Part shown: piece after piece, positions 43,101 to 54,609 of the stretch
Position numbering within the stretch: the stretch's first letter is position 1
Layout of the letters: each line of letters opens with the position of its first letter
Source of the DNA: Sorex araneus
Taxonomy: Eukaryota > Chordata > Mammalia > Eulipotyphla > Soricidae
DNA length: 64,000 bases
Assembly (NCBI RefSeq): GCF_027595985.1
Contig: NC_073311.1
Span: forward strand, 49,642,463-49,706,462
Direction of reading: 5' to 3'
Translations under genes and position numbers: made by a program
Notes under the pieces: model-generated
Databases searched by the model: none
Told to the model about the DNA's origin: nothing
Seen by the model: only the letters and a program-made list of their open reading frames with translations

Positions 43101-44637
43101 TGTCAACACAACTTGACAGCCCTGGAAATAAATTATGTTTCTCTAGAAGTTACAAAAACATTGTTTAAGAAAAACCTCAATTTTTGATTCAAATTGACAC
43201 TTGCAACAAAGTTTACTGTACAAAAGTTTGGAAAGATAACTGGAAATGTATTATACTACCTTAATTTTATTCTGTATTTGCTGTAATAGTAAAAAAAAAA
43301 TGCTTTTCTGGCAATAAATAAATAAATAAATAAATAGGGTTAGGAGCAAAGACAGAGAATAATGACTCAAGCAGAGAAATGGTTTAAATAATAACTTTTT
43401 CATCTATACTGTGCTGCCACCCCTAATAGAAGACTGTAAGAAAAATAGACTCGGGAGTGACAGGTGAGAAAGATGCATGTTTTCACTCTTTATGTTTATG
43501 ATAGACATTTCTGAAAAGATACAAAGGCCCTGATGACCACTGGATAGGCCTTGAAAGGGAATCGCCAAGTCACTCTTGGAAATGGATAAATGGTACTGCA
43601 CTCAACAGTGTGTATGTATTGTGACTTATTTTACTTTTGCTATGATGATTTAGGGTGTTTATAAGACAATAACTTTAATGTAGAAAACCTATAGTACTGT
43701 ACAAGAAATAGAAATTTTTTTATGCCTTTCCACTTACTAGCCAGTTCCTTGAAAACTTGCTTCATTGTGATCTCAGTTGAAATATTTAATATGATGATGA
43801 CATGTATATGTTCTTGTACTTTCATACCATGATTCCGATGTTTTTCTGATGGAATATTGATTTAGAAGGCAGAAAGAACTGCTGGTATGCAGTGGGAAAG
43901 GGGAGGGGAGTGTACTAAAATCCTAGAAAGTTACTGATGAAGTGATCACCATAAAACCTTTAAAAATTCATTTTCCAGCTGCTGCATCCATTCACAAAAG
44001 TAAGGAATATTGGTTCAAAGAGAACCTGTGGAAATCTCTCAGAGATTTACCTGCAGAAACTGTAGCTCTCCGTGTTGTGGACAGTTCAATGAGGTCATTG
44101 GAAATACATCAAATATAAGGGCTTGATCATTTTCATCAAAATAAAGCTCTTTAGCACAAAGTTAGTAAGTATTTTTATTTCATGCACTAAGTAAGCAGTT
44201 AGTAAGAAGACTGAGAATGATTTTCACTGATACAACTTGTGACAAAATAAAGTGACTAGATCAACAATATAACTAGGTTTGAATTGGATGAATGATACAG
44301 TTGCTGGCATTCAAGCATGTGTCTTGAAGTTCTAAAAAGAACTAAATATAAAAATGGTGTTCATTACTAAGAAATCACATAAGTGACCTATTTTTTTATT
44401 TCTATTGAAAAAAGTGGAGTAGAGGTATTACAGATCACATTGGAGGAATGAATGCAAGATGTTCAGCATATGAATAATTATTTTGTTTTGTTTTGTTTTA
44501 GGTTTCAGGTCACAGGAACTGGGGAGCATGCCTACTTGAATGAGAAAGGTGTGAGCAGTGGCAGGATTTACTCAGAGAGAAAATGGATTTGCAGCAAACC
44601 CAATGTCTCCACTCGTCAAATTGCTTCAAACTCATGA
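34129..44637 (+). CDS. CLEC2D: CLEC2D-like C-type lectin-like receptor, copy B (five exons)
   Basis: Proposed join: 34129-34174, 37233-37358, 42138-42292, 43505-43611, 44502-44637; also 189 aa with TGA at 44635-44637. Same architecture as copy A: basic tail, membrane helix at about 38-57, lectin domain at 65-176, disulfide cysteines 65/76 and 93/175, three N-glycosylation sequons. Relative to A there are four changes in the candidate exon 1, six in exon 2 (E21G, G23D, L32C, S34R, L37R, S51L), none in exons 3-4 and three in exon 5 (R149T, R154H, C164S). Copy B has no odd cysteine in the last exon but gains one beside the membrane. No frameshift or stop was found, so it appears functional. The likely role is as in copy A. 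Confidence 0.8.
34175..37232 (+). other. Intron 1 of CLEC2-like B
   Basis: Matches copy A intron 1 except for the LTR fragment at 35525-36136. A 101-codon open frame at 35041-35346 is broken in copy A by one extra G and a divergent end, so it is not considered coding. Confidence 0.5.
35525..36136 (+). mobile_element. Family-X LTR fragment, only in copy B
   Basis: Starts at the canonical family start TGTAGGATGACATTAC (35526) and stops abruptly after GGGACCCTGCCAGGG, about half way through the family sequence. It stands exactly where copy A has a different 180 bp (5462-5641). No target duplication is evident, suggesting an insertion plus deletion or a transfer by recombination. Confidence 0.75.
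37233..37358 (+). CDS. CLEC2D: CLEC2-like B, exon 2 (membrane anchor)
   Basis: Same splice sites as copy A. The juxtamembrane segment reads EICHRHARCLVII, more basic than in A and with two cysteines flanking it that could be palmitoylated (inference). There are eight nonsynonymous and three synonymous base differences from A in 126 bp. Confidence 0.85.
37763..38778 (-). mobile_element. Family-X LTR, minus strand, copy B
   Basis: Counterpart of 7265-8280 with the same CT-rich tract. Its 5' end (TGTAGGATAACATGGG, minus strand) is at 38778. Confidence 0.6.
39113..39248 (+). repeat. 5'-truncated tRNA SINE, copy B
   Basis: Counterpart of 8615-8750, with a slightly shorter A-run. Confidence 0.85.
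39320..40440 (+). mobile_element. Family-X LTR, plus strand, copy B
   Basis: Counterpart of 8822-9980. About 60 bp near the 3' end (after CTCCTTCATC, at about 40379) are deleted relative to copy A. Confidence 0.6.
40890..41270 (-). mobile_element. 5'-truncated L1 3' end, minus strand, only in copy B
   Basis: Antisense L1 tail with GAATCACCGTGAGGGTACAG, longer at its 5' end than the one in copy A (extra sequence ending CTACAATGTAGTTGG). Flanking TGATTC plus T-run repeats (about 40872 and 41271) mark the target site. The corresponding site in copy A is a single TTGATTC plus T-run at 10427-10449, empty. Confidence 0.75.
42138..42292 (+). CDS. CLEC2D: CLEC2-like B, exon 3 (first lectin exon)
   Basis: 155 bp, identical to exon 3 of copy A. 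Encodes the stalk end, cysteines 65, 76 and 93 and the NWT sequon. Confidence 0.93.
43505..43611 (+). CDS. CLEC2D: CLEC2-like B, exon 4 (middle lectin exon)
   Basis: 107 bp; differs from copy A only by TCA/TCT at Ser133. Carries the HWIGL and WKWINGT blocks. Confidence 0.93.
43979..44145 (+). other. Candidate alternative terminal exon in intron 4, copy B
   Basis: Counterpart of 13433-13599: acceptor CAG at 43976-43978, TAA at 44116-44118, AATAAA at 44140-44145. By eye there is no difference from copy A across the block. Confidence 0.3.
44502..44637 (+). CDS. CLEC2D: CLEC2-like B, exon 5 (last lectin exon)
   Basis: 136 bp to TGA at 44635-44637. Thr149, His154 and Ser164 replace Arg, Arg and Cys of copy A. 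Confidence 0.93.
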
Positions 44638-44874
44638 GCAGAAAAGCCACTTTGTGCTTGTTATCTACAGTTGCTGAATGCTCTTCTCAAAGTGTTGACC
44701 TAAACATGTGTAATACCAGTTGACAGCAAAGATGAAAATTAAGTCAGGGAGAATCGCAGGGAACCTTCCCACACCAAAATGAAACAATTTGGGATAACAT
44801 CATTCTAAATTAAATAGACCTTTAGGTAGGAGTTAATACTTGTAACTTGAACCCAGAGAAAAAGTCAGTATCAC

Positions 44875-45406
44875 TGTGGGGATCTAGCCCAGGACAGAGC
44901 ACAGGAATCTATTTAGCTTTCTTAAGACTCTTTTTACAGGAGCCCGCATTCTAGAATAACTTGATTTTCTGCCCCTGAGCAAGGAATTCAGATACAGGCA
45001 CCCCAGTTTGCAAGAAGGGTGGTGGTCAGACCAGATAACCAGACCCATATCACAAGACCCAGGACTGCCCCCAGAACCGGGACATTCTTGAATATTGGCG
45101 CAAATACTGATCTCTAAAACCATAGGCTAAGGAGTGATGTCCTTTTAAATGGATTGGTTAAGAAAGTTTGCAATATTACAAATCTATTGGCTATGAAATG
45201 CGCGGGCTCTGCTGTAACGGCCGGGGAAGGCCTATATAAGATCTCCTTTGGAGAAGCTCGGGGTCTTTTGCCCAACCTGCTGGACCTGCGTGTCCGTGTA
45301 GGCAGCTGGACCCTGGCTAGCCAGTTTTACAATAAACCCTGCTTGCTGTTTGCAGTCTCTGGAGTCTCTTTGTCGTTATAGGGAGATCTCGATCCGCGCC
45401 CTAACA
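44875..45406 (+). repeat. 5' LTR of ERV copy B
   Basis: 532 bp, about six substitutions from the 5' LTR of copy A. TATATAAG near 45232 and AATAAA near 45331. Confidence 0.88.
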
Positions 45407-45408
45407 TT

Positions 45409-45426
45409 TGGAGGCCCCAGCGAGAT
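45409..45426 (+). promoter_or_regulatory. Primer binding site, tRNA-Thr-like, copy B
   Basis: TGGAGGCCCCAGCGAGAT, two bases after the LTR end. Best fit is the 3' end of tRNA-Thr(UGU). Confidence 0.65.
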
Positions 45427-48400
45427 CTCCCAATGGCAAACGGGCCCAGAGAGCAGGTCAGAAAAAGGCCATAAATTTTGGGGAATATTCCATTTGGTTT
45501 CGGGGGAAGGTGCCCCCATTTGGACCGCGGCAGGGAAGTGGCCAACCCTGATTGGGAGGACAGATGGTATTTGGGTCCTCATTTGGTTTTGGTAACCTGG
45601 TGCCAGGTGCTGATTTGGAAAGGCTGACTCCACTGAACATTCGGACCACGTGGACGCCCATCGGGCAGTTTGGGAGTCTCAGTGTGAACATGGTGAGTGG
45701 GGTGCGCACCCGAGTGAAATAGGACCGGTCCGAGCGAGTGCAGGAGTGTGATTTGTGCGTGTGCCCTTAGTGTGTATATATTTGTCTCATTATCTTTCTC
45801 TTAGTTCTGCTTATTATTATCAGAGCAGAGAAGGCAGGAAATGCAAGATCATGTGGTTGAGTGTTTAATAATATCAGGAATGAAAATGTATGTCGTTAAG
45901 GTGGTCTATCCTCTTGGTTGATAAGAAGATACTAGCTCCCTGCCTCAGAAGTAGTCTTGACCTTAAAATTGTAACATCTGACAACTTAGGTTTCAACAAC
46001 TTTGTCATGGATTGTTTTGCCGGCTTCTATCAACAAAAGTGCTTTCTTGACCCGTTTTTAACAAGCAGGAAACTGGATGGCGAGGCAGAGAAACGGGGAG
46101 CAATGTTCCCAATCGGCCGACAGGGCTTAACTTTGCCCTGGGGACTTGTTCCTTCCTTTCTCAGTCTATCAGTTTTTTCCCTGCCATTTTTGAAGTGTCA
46201 GATGGGTGGATCAACTGCAGATGTGTGCACATGTAGTGGTGTTTTTAGTCAGTCCATTGTCTGTCTGTCTGTCTCTCTATGTGGAACACTTGAGTGCTGG
46301 AGCCAGAGTGAAAATCAGTAGTCAAAATTAGGCCTGGGGAAAGCAGGATCATCTCAAGAGATCAGAGTGATATGCAGTTCAGCAATTTAAAGGATCTATG
46401 TGATTTTGGAACCTGTTAGATCAGGTTTAAACAAAGATTTCTTATCAGAATGTGGAGCCTAGAAAGAAAGCAAAATTCTCAATCTAGATTTCTTACTGGA
46501 AGAACATTAATGGCTGTTAACAGTTGTAATTCTTTTGAAATTCAGAATCTGTACTATCTAGGAAGAGCTGCAGAAGTAGTGCCTAAAACTAAAGTGAAGT
46601 AAGAGTTCAGAGGATATAAGGCTTTATCTTTCAAGCCTCGGCCAATTTTAAGGAGGAATTTAGCTGTTTTACAATCAACAGAGGTACAGAAGCCATCAAA
46701 ATAAACAGTTTTCTTATGTTTCCATAAAAATTGACAGCCCAAGTATTTGGTTAAGAAAAGAAAAACAACTAACGGGCTCTTTCTGTGTCTAAAAGCATGT
46801 TTCTATTGTGGAATTGTTAAAGTTAGAAAGCTCATGATTTGAAGTAACTAAGGTATAAGAACTATTGAACTTAAGCCAAAGAAGGTTTTCCTATGCTTCA
46901 TAGAAAATGATGGTTTAAGGGTTTTGTTATGCTAGTGTGTTAATGTATATATATTTGTTTGTATTTATACTGTATTATCTGAATGTGACTAGAAATTATT
47001 GTGGTATACTAAAACAAGTTTAAAGAGTAATGAGTTTAAAATGTGAGTTTCTAAAGTTACAAAATTGGTTGCAAAATTTTTATCCTATCAAAGTTTAAAG
47101 ATATTAGGCTTTCACGTGAATCCAAGCGGCTGCCCCCGACCCCTCCCCCTTCTCAGCTGAGGCAAGTGAGAGCTGAGAATGGTGACATATCACAATATTA
47201 TGCTGATTCCAGTCCTGAAATTAGGAAGTTAATATCTAAGTGCTAGAAGTTTTGAATGCTTTTTGAATTGGAAATATCCAAAATATGTATATATATATGT
47301 ATTTGTGGCAAGAAAGAATTTAAGTTTTAAAGCATTCTGGCAGAAAAATTTTGTCTCAAAAATTATGAAAAGGAATATTTGATCTTCATACTAAGAAAAA
47401 TATAGATGATTTAAAATTTTGTTCCCTTTCTCTAAACTTTTGTAATTTTCAAGGATTGTTTAGAAATACAAGCTTAAACTGCATATGTGACTATTTCAAT
47501 TGTGTACTGGAAAGAGAGTAAAAACTGAGGTTAGAGTCATTTAAAAGAAAATAAAATACAAAATGCAGCCCACTGGAAGTGATGAAGTGGGCAAAGGTTG
47601 AAGGAGTATGTAGGTTAATGAAATATATGAATCTTGTGAGTATTTTAAGAATTTGGGATCCTATGTTATAAGATCTTTAATTATGAACCTTTTGAATATC
47701 TATGGGATTGATGTAATGCTTTTAAAAGATTACTGCAGAGTATCGCTTAGTCATGGTAATTGGAATAATGATTAGCAACTTGTTTCCAAATTTCTTGGTA
47801 GATGTAACTATATTAAGTTCAATAAAAATAAGGTTAAAACCGGAGAGATATGACAACAAGTAAGGAATGGAAGTGTGTATTCTAAGTAAATAGGATGATG
47901 GATGGAGATATCATTAGTGGACAGAAAATAAAAGGGGGGGAAAGGAATCCTGTAAAAGTGAAACTGGTTTCGAGGAACAGGACAGAATGAATGTAAAGGA
48001 ATGTGTAGAAGGCTTGAGTATGTGGAGAAATATGTGTGTAGGTTTGAGGTTGTGTTTTAAGAAAGAAGACTGTAATCAAACTATACTGTTATAAGAAACT
48101 ACTTAAATTATCTGAAGAATAGTTCGAGTATAAGACTCCTGTTACAGTGCTCTTAGATAATTGAAAATCAAGGCTTTTAAGTTGGGACTAAATAAGTTAG
48201 ATCTGATGTTGTTAAACTGTATAGTCTATCTCTACAGAACATTCATTTGACTGGGACCCATAGTAAATGGGTAGATCTCATTGTGAGTAAGGGAAATGTT
48301 TGCTTTTCTCTCCTCAGTGCCATGAAACATTAAGGTATTATGTTTGCATAAACCCAGACAAGAGTTTTTCCTCTCTGCAATAGGGTCTATCCTGGAGCAG

Positions 48401-50827
48401 ACAGGAAAACCAGCTATGGGACCCCAAAAACCCTCCTTCAGGGAAGGAGTCAGGGGATTGGTCTAAATGACTGGAGCAGGTATTTAACAGTTATTGTTTC
48501 AAGTGCTCTACTAACCTCAGGGAGACCCTAACGGCAGGCTGGCTCAAGGAAGGACTGGACATCTCTGTGCCATGGAAAATGAGGAAGCTGGAAATCTGCA
48601 ATGACTGACTCAGCCTGAGCCTCACCCTCCATGTATGGGATGAGCTCCTGACTGCCGGATACTCCTATGGAGGAGGGTGAGAGGCCTGAGGCCACATTCC
48701 GTTCAACCTGAAGGCTCTACCTTTAAGTTCATCGTGGGACCTGATCTTCACATCTTATGGCCAAGCCTGGGGTATCCCTGACGTGAGTTAAGAACATTAA
48801 ACGCCATTATTGGTGTGTTTCCTGCTCTGTCTTTGACCAGTTCCTAGGACTTCTCAGTAAGTAATGGGGTACCCCAAGTGGAGAGTTCTCAAATCTTGCT
48901 GTGCTTATGCAAAAGAGCAAGCCAGATTTATTAAGCTGTCTGGCAAATTTAAAATGGAGGAGGAGAGAAAACCATGCTTCTGTAATTTGCCTCTTTTGTG
49001 AGAATCAGATTCTAGTTATACAAAGGTGATTGAATAATTGGGTAATTTAGTAAGTAAGATGTCTCATCTATAAAGATACTCAATGTTGTGCATGTTGTCA
49101 CCAGTCTGGCCAGAAAAGCAGGAGCCAGAGCTTTACCAAACTGGGGGAACTTCAGCTTAAAGTATCAATTGCCTCTCCCAACCTGTAAATTGATTCAAGA
49201 ACTGAGAGTGGTGATCTAAATCAGTTCTAAGTATTCATTCTTAGTACATAACAGCTCTCAATTCTTGTTTCATCATGGGGTTAATAGCCCATTACAGAAT
49301 AGCTCCCCTAAGCCAGAACACCCTGCAGAAGAGGAAGAATAGGTATTGGAGCAAGGTTTCCAAAGGGACGCTGAAAATTACAGACCCCTAGACTAAGAAA
49401 GTGAAATACTGAAGAGATGAACAGGGCAGTAAGAAGTAAGTAACTCAGAACCGTGCCTCCTATGCCATTGATAATTGGTTCTTGTGCCCTGAGTGCTTGA
49501 GCATTTGGCATTTGTTCTTCTGCCTCCAAGATTTGGTCATTTCAAAGTAGCATTTCCTAGACTAAGTGATGTGATTTTTCAAATTCATTGCCTGGGGCCC
49601 ACTAAAAACTAAGGCGGCCTGAGATTCCACCCCTTGTGCAGGCAGGGTCAGCATCCCTGTGTCAGCAGGAAGCAGTTCCTGAAGATGGACCTTCGACCAT
49701 TTTCCCTTAAAGGATTAAAGGTGGTGGAATCTCTGGGGTAATGTGAAAGATAGATTAAGGAAGCCCATCCCACCTTGAAAATCCCAACTGCCCTGTTGTG
49801 AGTGTGAACCCCATTAATGGAGGAATTCTGCTCCCTTTGGAATTCTTTTGGGTCAACTGCCACTATTCCAACTTAGCCTTGAAATGGAAGTGTAGGCCAA
49901 AATGTATGATCTCTCTCTTTTCCAGTTATTACTAGCCTTTACAGGTGTCAAGGTCCAGCTCCATGCGTGGCTCGGATCACACTGCCAGAGTGAACTTCTC
50001 ATCTGTATGCATTGAGTCATCTGGTTTGAATCAGGTGATAAGAACTGCCACCTGAGAACCTCAGTGGAGGGGTCTTCACACTGTGATCCTGAACACACCA
50101 TCTGCTTTGAAGGAGGATGGAATCAAAAAGGCTGCCTCCCCTCTTGGAATCAGAATGACATCGACTAGTGGCATGTCCAGACAACGGGAGACGACCCCCT
50201 CAAGATAAGACTGATGAAAGTGACTTAAAGGAACCATGGGAAGGGCATGGGTAATTCTCTGTTTCTGTATGCTCGTAGTGGAAGCTGTAGAGCGAGCTCC
50301 TTACCTGCCCCAGTTTTGGCACTGGGTAGTTTTTGATATTGAGGCATGTAAAATTAACCTTGGTCTTTGCCAGTTATGACCTATGTTGGGATGTGTGTTT
50401 GATCAGGGACCCATTGAGCCTACTGTAACTAGAACTATACAGTGGCCTCCCAGCATCTATACTACAGGTTAGCTAGAAGAATCCCTATACTGGGCCCCAA
50501 CAATACTTGGCTTGCTTGTATGTAACCCCTTGCTTGTTCCCCTCCTATCTTGTAATAGAAAGCAAACTGGGAAAGCCAACTTGTTTACCCTGATCCCATC
50601 CCACCAGGGACCCCAGTACCCCTGCTTTTTGTTTCTGAGCACAACCCCCTTGCAACCAGAATAAGGTAGTAGTATTTGTTAGGGATCTTGTTAATGCAGT
50701 GCAACTGCTGGTTCTGAGACAGCAATACCAGCCTCTAACACTGGCAGTGCCCAGGGAAGGGCATCCTTCAGTCTAGAGGCTGGGCATAGAGAAAGATTCC
50801 TCAATATGTAGCAGGGAAAGGGAGATA
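45427..50827 (+). other. ERV interior, copy B, without recognisable retroviral genes
   Basis: Tracks copy A at about 99% by eye. The 143-codon frame of copy A is open here too (45890-46321) with M9L, R51C and L54P. No retroviral protein motif was found. Confidence 0.6.
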
Positions 50828-51373
50828 TGTGAGGATCTAGCCCAGGACAGACCACAGGAATCTATTTAGCTTTCTTAAGACTCTTTTTACAGGAGCCCGC
50901 ATTCTAGAATAACTTGATTTTCTGCCCCTGAGCAAGGAATTCAGATACAGGCACCCCGGTTTGCAAGAAGGGTGGTGGTCAGACCAGATAACCAGACCCA
51001 TATCACATGACCCGTATCACAAGACCCAGGACTGCCCCCAGAACCGGGACATTCCTGAATATTGGCGCGAATACTGATCTCTAAAACCATAGGCTAAGGA
51101 GTGATGTCCTTTTAAATGGATTGGTTAAGAAAGTTTGCAATATTACAAATCTATTGGCTATGAAATGCGCGGGCTCTGCTGTAACGGCCGGGGAAGGCCT
51201 ATATAAGACCTCCTTTGGAGAAGCTCGGGGTCTTTTGCCCAACCTGTTGGACCTGCGTGTCCGTGTAGGCGGCTGGACCCTGGCTAGCCAGTCTTGCAAT
51301 AAACCCTGCTTGCTGTTTGCAGTCTCTGGAGTCTCTTTGTCGTTATAGGGAGATCTCGATCCGAGCCCTAACA
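50828..51373 (+). repeat. 3' LTR of ERV copy B, at the duplication edge
   Basis: 546 bp, longer than the other three. A short tandem duplication in U3 (ATCACATGACCCGTATCAC near 51003-51021) is unique to this LTR. It keeps the GTCCTTTTAAATGG stretch that is reduced in the 3' LTR of copy A, but shares TTCCTGAATATTGGCGCGAA with it, so its ancestry is mixed or ambiguous. Confidence 0.85.
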
Positions 51374-52640
51374 CTTTCCTTGCTGAAAATTCCCTGATCC
51401 AGTCTAAACTTCATGGTTCCCTGAAGAAATCAAATGGTGGGATTATTTCCTGCACCATGAAGATCAAGTAGAACCTATGTGCAGGCTGACCCCTGCTGGG
51501 TGAAGCTGGTGAGGCCCAAGTGTGTATGCCACATAGTTGTTTGTGACAGATCTTAGAAGTCCTGGCCCTCCCAGGCACTTTTCTGTTTGACAAAGGTGGG
51601 TGAATGCTGTTAACTTGTCTCTTGAAGCTACTGCCTCTCTTCTACCTACTTCACCTGACTCGTCTGCAACAACTGGAACCTAGTCACAGCAAAACAAAGT
51701 CAATGGTATTTATTAGAGATTTATTTCTAGAGTCAATGTCCCTGAGAACCAAGGCTGAAGAGGTATAATATTAAACAGGCACCACATTCAAATTGAATCA
51801 AAATATGGCAGTGGCCCTTTAAAACATAGAAAGAAGCCCAGAGATTCCTGAGTTGAATACTGCATTTTCCATGTGAGAGCTTCTCAGGGCTGACTTGAGC
51901 CAAGTCACAAAACCAAGTGTTGATGGAACCAGTAATATGAACTTGGTTTCTCCCAAACCATCTGTGCCCACTTACTGCTCTTTCAGTGATCCTTCCACTT
52001 TCTGGCAATTCTTTCTCAATATAAAATATTCTCAATTGTAGTGTGAAGTTTAGCATTAGGTTTAGATAAGGTTTTTAGCACACCTCTCCACCTAGGAAAC
52101 TAAGAAAGATCCTTTATTTTTCCTGAATGCTTGTCATAGACAGATATTTACTGTACTTAAGGCATGTCAGTGTCAAGCCGGGGAAGCTCCTTATTCAATG
52201 TACTACATCTGTGGCCCCACGTACTTACTTTATTCGAATTTCAAGAATAGTTTACTGCCACCTTGTGACTACTACATACAACTGCAGCTGTAGAAGTATG
52301 CTGACCGCCACCCAATTCACTCACAGTTCCTGGCTGTTTGCAGCTCTGACAGGGCCTTATTTGCAAGGCAGCATTCCAGGAACTTCCTCGTGACTCTGGT
52401 CAGGATCCAATACTTTTACAGTTGGCTGTTAGGTTTATATAAATGGTCTCTCAGTATTCCATTCAGGCCTGGTTTAATTATAGCAAATGTTGTCAGCTCC
52501 TGTTTGTCGGAGAATTTTTGATCCTTGCATCTAAATGAGAGATTTTCAGGGTAGTGAATTCTAGGTTGACAGTGTTTGGGGGTGCATAATTTGAATATGC
52601 ATTCCACTTTTTTCTCTTCTGTACCATTTCATGACTGATC
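51374..52640. other. Sequence right of copy B, nothing recognised
   Basis: Unrelated to what follows copy A (20806 onward). Open frames of 80-107 codons exist on both strands but show no recognisable domain. It may contain older LTR material. Confidence 0.35.
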
Positions 52641-53300
52641 TGTTGTGATTCTTCTGTTATTTCCCTTATATTTAGGTTTTTCTTCTCCATTGATGCTTCA
52701 AGAAGTTTCTCTCTGCCTCTCTGTTGTTCTGTCTCTGTCTTTGTCTGTCCCTCTGACTCTGGCTCTCTGTCTCTCTCTGTCTTTCTCTGTCTCTCTCTCT
52801 GGATTTTGTCGTTTTAATTACTGTGCGATGAGTCTTGGCATTGTTCTGTTTGGATCTATTTTGCTTGGTACTCTTTGGACCTCTTGAAACTGTACATCAG
52901 CCTCCCTGCAGAAGCTGTTTTCAGCTATAATCAGAGGAAGTTCTCAGCTATAATCTCTCCAATTACTTGTTCTTCCATTTCCATTTTCTTCTCCTTCAGT
53001 ATTCCTATAATTCACAGATTATTTCTCTTGCTGTTATCTTACATTCTCTTACACTCTAATATTTCTCTTTCCTTTGCTCTCTTCCTTATCAGTGTTAGCT
53101 TGCATTTTATCTTCAAGATGGTCTACATCATTCTCTCCCTGTATAATTCTGCTACTCTGGCTTGCCATTCTATTCTTTGGTTCCTTCGCTTCATTTCATG
53201 TGGAATCTGTCATCCTCTCAATCAGTTCTCTAAATACGTCAAATTTCTCACCGCATGATTGCTTAACTGCACTGTCCCCAGTGCTTTCTTAATTTCTATT
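52640..53300. repeat. Pyrimidine-rich, possible old LINE sequence
   Basis: A CT-rich block (52709-52803) and TTCTT-rich text resembling 60630-61200 (CTTCTGTTATTTCC, TTCTCCAACCTCAAG types). I suspect antisense L1 sequence, but cannot identify frames. Confidence 0.3.
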
Positions 53301-53419
53301 TCCAAGCATCTACGTTACTAGGAGATTCGCGGAATGGTGAGATTCCATCTGAGGTTATATTGCTTTCTCCTTTCCTTAGTTAGTAATACATATATTTCTT
53401 GTCATTTTGTAGGAACACA

Positions 53420-54180
53420 GTAAGAGTTCTTTTTTGTTCATGACAGAGTTTGTTGCTTGCGCATCTGGCTGTCTTCCCCATGACCCCTCAGAGCGGGTGA
53501 GCTCCAGCTTCCCTTCCTGCCCCAAGCAGAGCTCCCGTGGCCGAAGACCTCTGGAGCCTAGCCACAGCTATGTTCAGGGCCCCTCTCCACACGTTCGGAT
53601 GAGCCTCACACATGAAGGAACCAGCAGAGGAACCCAGGTGTGTGCGACCCGGGGCTGAGACTTGAAGGGTTGAGTCTTAGAGTTCAGGTTGAGTTGGGCT
53701 GAGACTCCCAAGCCTGCTTGGATAGGGACTGGGTCTCTTTTGCCCAGATTTCCCATTTCTCAGTAGCTAGGTGGTCACACCCAGAAACTGCCCCCGGCGC
53801 CATATAATCCCACCAACGGCCAACATCCAAAGACTTAAAACCAAGCTCCCAGAAGCGTGCAGCTCCTCTGAGGCCATGGAATATCTTAGAGCCTACTTCT
53901 CCTTCTGGTTGAACCTGACAAGCTACCGAGAGTTTCCTGCCCACATGGGAGAGCCTCGAAAGCTCCCATGGTGTATTCATATGCCAAAACCAGTAACACT
54001 GCTGGGTCTCATTCCCCTGATCCTGAAATAGCCTCCAATGTGGCATCATCAGGAAGGACGAGAAAAGAGAGGCTTCTAAAATCTAAGGATTAGGACGAAT
54101 GGAGACGTTACTAAGAGTGTTCGAGAAATTGGATGATCAACAGTATAATGATAATGATGATGACAGAGTTTGTTCCATGA
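53420..54180 (-). repeat. Unclassified dispersed repeat, inverted copy of 25640-26420
   Basis: The reverse complement follows 25640-26420 through the TCTCAGCCCCGG, CATCCGAACGTGT, TCTGGAGGTC and AGCTGGAGC blocks. It directly abuts a family-X LTR remnant at 54210. Confidence 0.55.
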
Positions 54181-54209
54181 CTGTGCTCTCCACTTACACT
54201 TCTAATGGT

Positions 54210-54605
54210 GCTTAGCCTGTCCCTTTTAGATGCCTGGGTAGCTTACAGCTTGCCCTGGGTCAATCCAAGTCCTTTGCTGGGACCCTCCTTTTGGGGGTAT
54301 TAGGAAGTAAGGGTAGCTGAGCTTAAGTCAAGTAAATTTGACGTATGCCCAGGACTAAGTATTAATTGGAGTCAATTAACTCCCATGTTACAAAAGCATA
54401 TCACCAACTGTCTTCCTGTGTCTATACAAAAAAGACATTGTTAAACCATGCAAAGGACATGAATGAAAGAGAAAAGCAATGCAGGATTAGGAGTGCCTGA
54501 TGAAATTGGGCATGTCTCCAAAGCAATGTGATGGGTGCAACTCAATAAAACTAAACTCCCTGCAGAAGGAGCAAAGATAAACCAATGCTTTCCACAGTGT
54601 TCTAG
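54210..54605 (-). mobile_element. Family-X LTR remnant, minus strand
   Basis: Carries TTGACCCAGGGCAAGCTG and GAGTCAATTAACTCCCA-type blocks of the family in antisense, about 35-40% of a full copy. Confidence 0.5.
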
Positions 54606-54609
54606 ACAA

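Larger units (their letters stand above)
44875..51373 (+). mobile_element. Endogenous retrovirus-like element, copy B
   Basis: 5' LTR 44875-45406, 3' LTR 50828-51373. The left flank has the same ATCAC (44870-44874) as copy A, so both derive from one insertion. The right flank begins CTTTCC instead of ATCAC, so the target duplication is missing and sequence similarity to copy A ends exactly at the LTR edge. Primer site at 45409-45426. The interior again lacks recognisable retroviral genes. Confidence 0.88.
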
